The notes under the pieces: generated by a model | The model's database searches: none | Seen by the model: only the letters and a program-made list of their open reading frames with translations | What the model was told of the DNA's origin: nothing | Translations under genes and position numbers: made by a program | Shown here: positions 56,652 to 64,000 of the stretch, piece by piece | Layout: the number at the start of each line of letters is the position of its first letter | How positions within the stretch are numbered: the stretch's first letter is position 1 | Source: Podocnemis expansa | Taxonomy: Eukaryota > Chordata > Testudines > Podocnemididae | Length of the DNA: 64,000 nt | Reading direction: 5' to 3' | Assembly (NCBI GenBank): GCA_007922195.1 | Contig: ML681989.1 | Coordinates: 50,026,893-50,090,892, forward strand

Positions 56652-59224
56652 GTTGGGGGGGGGGTGTCTCACCACTCTGTGTAGCAGAAAGGTTTCCAGG
56701 TTGTGCAGATCAGGGTCACAGGCTGGATGGAAACAAAGCTCCCACAGCAATCAGCAAGGAAGAAAAGCCAAATCCCAGTGGAAATGATACAGCTTTAGAT
56801 CCAAGCATCAGGAGTCAGGACTCAATCCAGACTCACACAGGATTCAGAAAGGATCCAATCAGGACTTGCACAGGACACACACTACACTACTGTTCTGTTG
56901 GATGTGGGTAAAGGTTTTCTATAAGGACTTGTTTACATGGCCAATACACATTCCTGGCCGGGTGTAATGGTTCAGAGAAGCTGACAATACAGTCAGGCAG
57001 GCTCAGTATTTTGGGTATCAAGTATCACGTCTGTGACTAGAATGGTCTGATAATTGCTGAGTTTGTTCATTTTGGTGTGAGATCCCCCATCAGGCAATGC
57101 TTCCCTGCTTCTTCAATCCCAGAGTTCAGTGCGGCTCCTGCTTTGGAGTCTGGTTCTCCATAGTCAATGCAAATGAAGCTCCATTGTGCTGATGGCTTTT
57201 GGATATGGGTAGATTAGGAAAAGGATGTCTCCCATTTCCTACTGTTTTTGGTTTTCAGTTCAAGCAGAGGTTGAGGGATGTGTGGGGGGAGGCACAGGCT
57301 AGATACTATGCTCTGATTCCTCAAGAACACAGAGCTAACATGTAACACCGTCGTCTTCTTACGAGCCTTCTGTTTATCTGAAGGGCCTTCTACAAACATG
57401 TTATTTCCCTTAGGAGACTTGCCCTGGGAGTGGGTTCTATCGGAGACAGCTGGTGCCTGAACCCCCAACCAGTGGTTGGTTGATGGTAGGTGTAATAAGA
57501 GGTTTATTGGGCAGGAAAAGCCCTTAGTGTTCGGTTGGGCCTGAGCAAAATACCAAAGCGCAACTGCGATGGCTAGAAAGTCCTCAAATGTGAGGAGGGG
57601 GAGAGAGTTGGACCCACAGGTTATACAAGCAGAGTGTCCCGGAGCTATGCCGGGACAAACCTGGCACTATGACCATCCGAAGGAAGGATTATGAGAAGAA
57701 CCCTGCTAGGTATTCCTCAAGGGATGATCAGTAGGATCAGGTTCCCACCCCCGGCAGCAGGAATGGTCTTTGGCCATACCCGCTGAGCGCCACTTGGAGC
57801 CTCTGCTAGACTTTGAACCCCTTTCCCTTAGGCTGAAGCTTCCTGGCTACTCGCTACACTGTCCAAGCAGTGGTGAAGGAAGAGAAGCGAGTGTCCTCAC
57901 CTCTAAGCTGAGAGGTAAAAGGGGTCACCGGACCATTACATCAAGGGAAAAAGGGGGAGGAGGAGGGGCTTTGGTCTTTAGGGTGGCCTGTCTTTGAGAA
58001 AGTAAGGTAGGTGAAACTGGGGTGGGAGTTTAGTTGGTGAAACCCCTCACCCAGTCATTCGTCAAACTGAGGACCAGTTGGAGTAGCGAGCATTGGGCCT
58101 TACCTCGGGTATAGAGACCACGAATGAGCTGTCTAAGGCCAGCCTGGCCCCGGTCTGTGAGACCGGTACTTGACAGGTGAGAGCAATATGCTCAGCCTAA
58201 GGGGTCAAGGGGGTTGTAATACCCTGGGTTAGAGATATATATCTTAAGATCTCGGTGAGGTCAATCAAATGCAGCTAGGTTAGGCCCAGCTAAGTGCGTT
58301 TGATAATCGTTGGAGAGGGAGGCAGAAGAAAGAAAGGGGAACAAAGATTAATGGTGGCTGTGCCATCCACCCTATTGGAAGTAGGGCGGAGGGGCTTTCC
58401 CCATGGGGAGGTATGCAGGAGCCACACTCCCCGGTGTGGTAATGGTTGCAGTAGACAGAAATCCTCCTCTTATTCAGGGCGGAGATCAACTGAATGGTAC
58501 ACTCTGATTATTGGAGAGTGTACCATGAACCTCTGAGTGTCCCGCAGGATGCGGGGTTGCCACCCAAGGGATGTTGTGTGGGGGCGTGACAACGCAGTGG
58601 GAATAAGACCTTTGTCTAGAGGATGTGCACAGAATTGTAGGTCTCCATTGGGACCATCATGGTGGTCCAAGAAGGTTCAGGTAATGAGGGTCAAGCCCCC
58701 CCTTGGGGGCATAATAGGATCCACAATGAAAGTATGGATGGGGTGGAACATTCGTCCTGCTCGGAAAAAGGGAGAGGCTGTGTAACCTCTGAGCTGTCCA
58801 CCTACAGTCGGGGGTGGGGGGGTTTGCTCACAGGTTGCACTTGTGAGGAGCCAGCAAGGGAGGAGGCTGCTAATTGGCTAGCCATTGGGCAGCAGGGAAA
58901 TGGGACAGCTGCCCTTCATGATCGTGCAATTTCTCAAAATGCTGCGCTCTCTGGCCAGGTTTGGGTGATTGCCAGTGGGGTTGTGAGTATCATCAAAACC
59001 ACTGGGTGACCCGACGGAATCCCTCCCGGGAAATGGATGGGGGGGAGGGGGCCTTGTCCAGAAAGGTCCCCCAGAAGGGGTTTGAACTGAAGTTGTGGTG
59101 GTGAGGATTGAGTCCTCACCAGTAGCTGTTGAACGAGGACAAGGGTGTCAGGTTGTCCTGGGCCCTATGGGAATGAAGGGTGTGGTAGCAGCCCAGTCAG
59201 AAGGAGGCCAAGGTACTTCGACTC

Positions 59225-60106
59225 CTACTCACAGGCGGTACCCAGGATGGTGGACATTTCTGGGGGAAAGAGGGCGTCGCCCCCAAAGGAGAGATGGAGG
59301 GCCACCTCTTGAGAGGCTGGGAGTACTCTGGCTTCCTGTAGGCAGGCCACACAGCGCAGGGTTACCGCTGAGGCCATGGTGCGGGCTGCCATATCCACGG
59401 AGTCCCATGCTGACAGGAGAAGGTCCTGGGAGGCTATTTTACCTTCCTCCAAGAAGGCATCATACTCTTCCTTGGCCTCTGGTGGGAGTAGATGTCTAAA
59501 TCTGTTTAGTGTTTCCCACACATCCAACATGTAACTGCTGGTTAGGGCCAGGTTATTCACAGCCCACAACTGGAAGGCCGAGGAGGAGTATATCTTCCTA
59601 CCTAGCAGTTCTAACTCCCTTGCATCCATCAATGTCAGGAGGGGATTGCGGGAGGTCTGACCTGGCCCCAAGACCACTTCCACCACAGCATGAGGTGGGT
59701 TTGGGTTGTGGGTGAGTGAGGGGAACTCTGACCCCGGGACCCTGTACTTGAGCCCCGCAATATCTGAGACTGGGGAGATGGAACCCAGGTTTTGCCAGCA
59801 GGAGGAAACCAAGTCCCAGACACTAGGGTGAATGGGAACCGTGACCAGTTCCACCAAGGAAAACACCGGACTGAATAAAGTATCGGAGGGTGCCTTGGAG
59901 AATTGGATTTCCTTCCCCCTGTGGGCTGAGATGTGGTGTAGGAGATCAAAATGCACCGACAGATCGCCCATGTAGGACAACAGTACCAGGTTTAGGATTC
60001 TCCCCGGTGCTGAGGGTGATACCAGCGCGGTCACAGGGGCCTCTTGCGGTGACCACTCGTGAGGTACTGGAAGGGCAACGGCACCGAGACCCAGCACCGA
60101 GGCCAC
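59225..60106 (-). pseudogene. DIRS gag-like protein, C-terminal part
   Basis: The 293-residue frame has the features of DIRS capsid-like proteins: LELLGRKIYSSSAFQL (residues 164-180), the acidic LLPPEAKEEYDAFLEEGK stretch (206-223), SVDMAARTMASAVTLR (236-251) and a closing LSFGGDALFPPE (272-283). The usual family forms are LFGRKVYSSATLQ, AARSMA.AV.MRR and LPFDG..LF. It follows the zinc-knuckle part at 60622-60939 but in a different frame, so at least one frameshift has broken the gene. The product would bind element RNA in a ribonucleoprotein. No active start is implied. Confidence 0.7.
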
Positions 60107-60621
60107 TTAGAGCCCTTTGAAGCCCCTTTCCCCGGGCTGGAACAGGGGGAAGCATCTCATGACCCCTGGGACAGTACCAGAGATGGCAGGGTGATATGCT
60201 GCTGTGGGGACGGCTCCACAGTACCAGGGCTCAGGGGAGGTAACAGACTCCAGGGCTTCACCCGGGCTGGTGGTGGGGAAGGGGAGCAGTGCCACTTATG
60301 TCGGGCCCAGGCCTTTGACATGAAGGCCAGCTTCTGCCTTCTAACCGGCGCCAGGGACAGAGGTGTAGGCAGCCAGAGGAGCGCCCTTGCAGCCTCCACT
60401 GCCTCCAGGGTCATCGGGATCAGCATCGACTCCGACCAGCCCTGGGGCGAGCCCCGTGTCGAAGACACAGGACCAAGTTGGTGCTGTGGTACTGGGGTCG
60501 AGCCCAACCGGTGCCAGGAAGAGCCCCGTGTCAAAGACTTGGGGCTATGATGGTGCCACGGTACCGGTGTTGAGCATGACCGGTCCCAGGAAGTGCTCTG
60601 TGTCGGGGATCCAGGGCTGTG

Positions 60622-60939
60622 TCAGCGCCGCGGTACCAATGTCGGTACCAAGCTTGCTGTGCGGCCCCTGTCAGCACGGTGCCATGTGGGTCCCAGTGCT
60701 GAACTGGCATGCGGTACCGCAGGAGGTCCCAAAGCCTCAGGAGAGGGCTGCTGAGCCTGCTCGGAGGCCAGGGCACGGTGCCTCTGCTCCCTGTCCTTGA
60801 CTGTCCTCAGCTTGAAGGACAGACAGATGGAGCACATGGTGACCATGTGGCTCTTGCCCAGGCACCGGAGGCACTTCTCCTGGGAATCGTCCCGCAGGAA
60901 GGCCTTGCCGCATTTGGTACAGAGTTTGAACCCCGGCAT
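60622..60939 (-). pseudogene. DIRS gag-like protein, N-terminal zinc knuckle
   Basis: The frame is open from 61251, but the likely start is the ATG at 60939, giving MPGFKLCTKCGKAF. Two cysteine pairs and a perfect C-X2-C-X4-H-X4-C knuckle (CLRCLGKSHMVTMC) follow, then SICLSFKLRTVKDRE. This is the usual opening of vertebrate DIRS gag-like proteins. A stop at 60622 ends the frame, and the rest of gag resumes in another frame at about 60106. Confidence 0.65.
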
Positions 60940-61074
60940 GGCGGACAACGGAGTAGCGTGATGTTCCAGCCTGGACAGGGAGACCGTCTTCAGTGGAACT
61001 ACGTCCACAAATAGGTGCTCCCAGTCAGGTGAGAAGCTCATAAAGCGAGAGAAGGACAGGCTGCTTGCGAAGCG

Positions 61075-61292
61075 CAAGGAGTGGGCAGTTTCACCACTGA
61101 CACGAAGGCAGAAGAAATGAAACTGGGGAGGGGTTGGGTGGCGGCCACATACATAGCCATGGGGTGGCGCAGGGGGTGGTGGCTGCCTGCCCTCTTCTGA
61201 CAGGCTAGGGTAAAAAGTTCCGACCAATCTGGTGCTCCAGCACGGTGACACCTATTCTTGAATGAATCCAAGCAGCGCTCGCTCAAAGAAGA
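61075..61292. repeat. Right inverted terminal repeat of the DIRS element
   Basis: It is the reverse complement of parts of 54310-54560. Matched words include ACACCTATTCTTGAATGAAT against ATTCATTCAGGAATGGGT, and CCAATCTGGTGCTCCAG against CCGGAGCACCAGATTG. The outer 18 bp seen at the left end (GTTACTTACCAGTAAC) are absent here. Confidence 0.7.
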
Positions 61293-62345
61293 CCACCACT
61301 TTCTGTCCCATATGCTGCAACTTGTTACGAGCTAACAATTTGTCTGGTTAAACTGAGCCCTATGCATGTGCTGCACTGAGAACAGACCACATACTGAGGC
61401 TGACATTTCAAAAATCAACTAGCTTGGAGTTAATGGGGTGAGAGCAAAAACCTGAACCATTGTGTTTACAGCACCATCATAGTATTTATTTTGTTAAATC
61501 CCTACCTAACTCAAAAGTGACTGCACAGATTTTGTCCATTTTACACACACGAAAGACAAAGACCTCTTTGGAGATGAAACTCACCAGGTTGCATTTTAAA
61601 AGAATTCTTAACCAGCCTCCTACTGGCAGTGCAACTGAATGTGGTAAACACTAAATGCAACTAAATGTGGTGAGCAACACTCCTATTGGCAGTGCAAGCA
61701 AGTAGATGGTTGATTGGAAAAACTGCATTTTGCCCTTTCTGCTTCCCCACTTTAATCACTTTCACTCAGAAGAGGTTGAATTGAGGCCTCTAAATAGGGG
61801 CCTTATGAGTAACACCTCCAAAGGAAAAAATTTGACAAGAAATGTGGGAGTGGGGCTTGCATAGAAAATCTAGTCAGCCATTTTTTTTTAAAACAAAATG
61901 TGGCAAAGTAATTTTGGCAGAGGCCATTGATCCTCTCCTTCCATGCAGAAGAGAGAGGATCTGTGTCTGGAAGATCCCCTTCATGTTGGGGAAGATAATC
62001 CTTGTCCAAGCTTTAATAAAGATTAAAAGGCTGGGAAAAAGTAAGAGAGAAAGTCCTTGCCTCTGTATGCTTCCACAGTACAAATTTATATAATTGAATG
62101 TATATTATAATTTTAAGATCAACAACTCAATTTGCTTTAGAAAAAGTTTCTAAGCAAGAACCCAATCAACTTTTTTTTTCTTTTAATTTCATCCATTTTA
62201 ATGCTCATGATAATGAAGAACTAAGACAATTGACTGGGGCTACCTCTAAAATAGCACAACAAGATATTGACAGTGACTTTTGAGGTAGAGAGAAAACAGG
62301 ATTCTTGTAGTGAATGAAAAAGGGATATCTCCATTCAGGCTATTA
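61293..62345. other. No recognised feature
   Basis: AT-rich with short chance frames. No gene seen. Confidence 0.3.
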
Positions 62346-62842
62346 GGGTGTGTTCACACAGCATTCTTATTTTGAAACAACGAGGTTGTTTTGAAATAAG
62401 AAATGCCATGGACACACAACGCACAGCCATTTCGAAACAAGCAAACTGCTTGTTTCGAAATGGCAGCCGTTCTTCCGAAACGGCTTAAACCACTTTTTTT
62501 TTCGAAACAGGGTTGTTTCAAAACCCGTGGTTTCGAAACAACCCTGTGCAGACATGTTGGTTCGGAACAAAGTGTTCCGAAACAACATCTGACCTTCCTC
62601 CCAGGGTGCTAAGCACCCTGGGAGGAAAAGTTGCCCCCTCAGCACCCTGGCCAGGGTGCTGAGCGGTGTCCGCTGGCCGGCAGAGGGGACTGCAGGCACC
62701 CGCCAGGTGAGGCACAGCAGGGTGCCTCACCCCGGGGGCTTTAAAGCCCGGGCTGCCCCCAACCTGGCGGTGGGGTCCCAGGCGCCCGGCTGGAGCCCGC
62801 TGCTGCAGGGGCCTGAGTGAGCTCAGACCCTGGGGATTGTAT
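62346..62842. mobile_element. Palindromic MITE (copy H, TTTCGAAA type), right arm missing
   Basis: It starts GGGTGTGTTCACACAGC and carries TTTCGAAACAAGCAAAC and CTTGTTTCGAAATGG motifs, then a core CCTTCCTCCCAGGGTGC, TAAGCACCCTGGGAGGA and further GC-rich sequence as in copy N. At 62842 it is directly followed by copy I, so its right arm was deleted or replaced. Confidence 0.65.
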
Positions 62843-63289
62843 GGCTATGTCTACACTAGCAAATTAGTCTGGACTAAGCAAGCTTAGTCCAGACTAATTT
62901 GAACCCCATCTCCACTAGCCTTTGGCTAGCTTGAACTAAAAAAATATTTAGTTTGAACTAATCAAAGATCAGTTTGAACTAGTTACTCTGGCTGGTTAGT
63001 CCAAACTAACTGTTTAGTTCGAACTAGCCAAAGCGCCTAGTTCAAACTAGCCTGATGGAGACATGCTAGTTCAAACTAAATAAGTTTGAACTAGTGGTTA
63101 GTTTTAGTTAAGCATGTTTTTTCAGTTCGAACTAACTTTCAGTTCCAACTAGCCATGCTTTTTTAGTTCTAACTAAAAAACGTGTGGCTTAGTTCAAACT
63201 AAGAAAACGCACTTAGTTTAAAATAACCTTCAAACTACTTAGTTCAGACTAACCAAGTCTGAACTAAGATTTTAGGCACAGACATAGCC
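62843..63289. mobile_element. Palindromic MITE (copy I, TTAGTTCGAACTAA type)
   Basis: It begins GGCTATGTCTACACTAGC and ends GCACAGACATAGCC. It shares its first 60 bp and its AGTTCGAACT-based interior with copy C at 17727, in the same orientation. Flanks TAT and TGT agree at 2 of 3. No coding sequence. Confidence 0.8.
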
Positions 63290-63536
63290 TGTGGGTCCAA
63301 CCTTGATCCACCAGAATGTCACACTGTTATTTTTATTATGCTAGTTCAAGCCCTGCTTACTCCCAGCTGGATTAAGTAGTCAGGTAGATTTCCCACACAG
63401 CTCTGCTAATGCATCTCCATTTTGGCCTGTGACTCAAACACCCCTGTAAATTCAGTCCTATGCCTTTCCTAAGCAAAACCTGCTATGCATGCTGAATTGT
63501 TTTCTGGTAGTTGGTTTTTAAATAACGTCTATCTAG

Positions 63537-63720
63537 TTCCAAAAGGGCAGGTGTGTTAGTCTAGTTCAGTAAAACAAACAAGGAGTCCTGTGGCACTTAA
63601 AGACTAACAAATTTATTTATTACATGAGCTTTCATGGGAGAAAATCCCACTCGATTGTGCTTTGAAGACTGGGGAACTTCCAGAATGGGAGGAAATAAAT
63701 TCAGGGAAGTGTAAGTCATG
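63537..63720 (+). mobile_element. Turtle tRNA-derived SINE, near full length
   Basis: TTCCAAAAGGGCAGGTGTGT, TTAGTCTAGTTCAGTAAAAC, AAGGAGTCCTGTGGCACTTA and AGACTAACAAATTTATTTAT, then AAAATCCCACTCGATTGTGC, ending GGGAAGTGTAAGTCATG. The CATCAGATGC segment is altered to CGATTGTGC, a private change. Confidence 0.85.
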
Positions 63721-63743
63721 GGAATAAGTTGCACTGTAATAGC

Positions 63744-64000
63744 AAATCATAGAATCATAGAATCATAGTGTTGGAAGGGACCCCACGAGGTCATCTAGTC
63801 CAACCCCCTGCCAAAAAAAGCAGGACCACTCCCATTAGATCATCTCAGTCAGGGTTTTGTCCAGCTGGGCCCTGAACACCTCCAGAGATGGAGATTCCAC
63901 CACCTCCTTGGCAGCTCATTCCAATGCTTCACCACTCACCTAGTAAGGAAGTGTCTCCTAATATCCAGCCTGGACCACCCCAGCTGTAACTTGAAACCAT
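63744..64000 (-). mobile_element. CR1 LINE 3' end, runs off the window
   Basis: It opens with the CR1 terminal octamer repeat read in reverse (AATCATAGAATCATAG), followed by TTGGAAGGGACCCCACGAGG, TCATCTAGTCCAACCCCCTG, AACACCTCCAGAGATGGAGA and CCACCTCCTTGGCAGC. This is a well-preserved chicken-type CR1 3' region on the minus strand. More of the element should lie beyond 64000. Confidence 0.85.

Larger units (their letters stand above)
54587..61292 (-). mobile_element. DIRS-type tyrosine-recombinase retrotransposon, degraded
   Basis: The body runs from CTTCTTCGAGCGCTGCTCGG to the inverted GAATCCAAGCAGCGCTCGCT at 61270. A gag-like ORF is clear on the minus strand at the right. The RT, RNase H, methyltransferase and recombinase domains, expected further left on the same strand, are not recognisable. 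The stretch 55500-58300 contains tandem repeats and AT-rich segments that look foreign, so a nested insertion or strong decay is likely. The limits rest on the inverted repeats, not on a target duplication. Confidence 0.6.

Noticed and set aside
56620..56911. 98-codon frame starting with Glu/Arg repeats
   Set aside because: The start is the translated (GA)n microsatellite, and the rest has no recognisable features.
57430..57480. Retroviral primer-binding-site-like TGGTGCCTGAACCCCC
   Set aside because: The 3' complement to a tRNA end is only partial, no LTR ends next to it, and no gag or pol follows. Probably chance inside the DIRS body.

Overview
The window looks like non-coding nuclear DNA of a cryptodiran turtle. 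The diagnostic signs are eight or nine copies of the turtle tRNA-derived SINE (internal motif near GGAGTCCTGTGGCAC, then AGACTAACAAATTTATT and CCCACTTCATCAGATGC), CR1 LINE fragments in both orientations, a DIRS-type retrotransposon, and many hAT-like and short palindromic DNA transposons. No long conserved protein-coding gene, rRNA, tRNA gene or CRISPR is visible. Most long open frames are chance frames in GC-rich repeats or frames over old transposons. The species is inferred from repeat content only. A 400-base run of N (27050-27449) shows this is a draft assembly.

Layout. 0.3-1.9 kb: CR1 remnant split by a hAT element. 4.4-9.9 kb: palindromic MITEs, a hAT element and a SINE/CR1 tail in otherwise unique DNA. 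10.4-13.7 kb: the best gene candidate, a TATA-type promoter followed by two phase-matched exons for a possible 63-residue protein. 13.9-15.8 kb: decayed LINE interrupted by a hAT element. 16.5-18.2 kb: two palindromic MITEs, a CR1 tail and a hAT element. 21.1-22.0 kb: a 76-bp direct repeat enclosing a decayed minisatellite and an LTR-like stretch. 22.6-23.5 kb: unique DNA that may be conserved regulatory sequence. 24.3-27.8 kb: hAT elements, one carrying a nested palindromic MITE. 30.0-32.6 kb: a 2.6-kb composite with two long palindromes. 34.7-37.3 kb: SINE, a possible exon, a candidate enhancer and a MITE with a GC-rich core. 38.9-47.2 kb: palindromes, MITEs and hAT elements. 47.6-50.1 kb: the longest CR1 copy, carrying an inverted SINE pair. 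52.4-52.9 kb: a hAT element with a second hAT inside it. 54.3-61.3 kb: the DIRS retrotransposon on the minus strand. 62.3-64.0 kb: two abutting MITEs, a SINE and a CR1 3' end running off the window.

The most striking structure is a family of MITE-like elements sharing the end GGCTATGTCTACAC and apparent 3-bp target duplications. Their interiors are built from repeats of short palindromes with a central CpG. At least four sequence dialects occur (TTATTTCGAAATAA, TTAGTTCGAACTAA, TTAAGTCGACTTAA, TTAATTCGAATTAA). A pre-insertion copy of one target lies 26 kb away in the same window, so one insertion can be read base by base.
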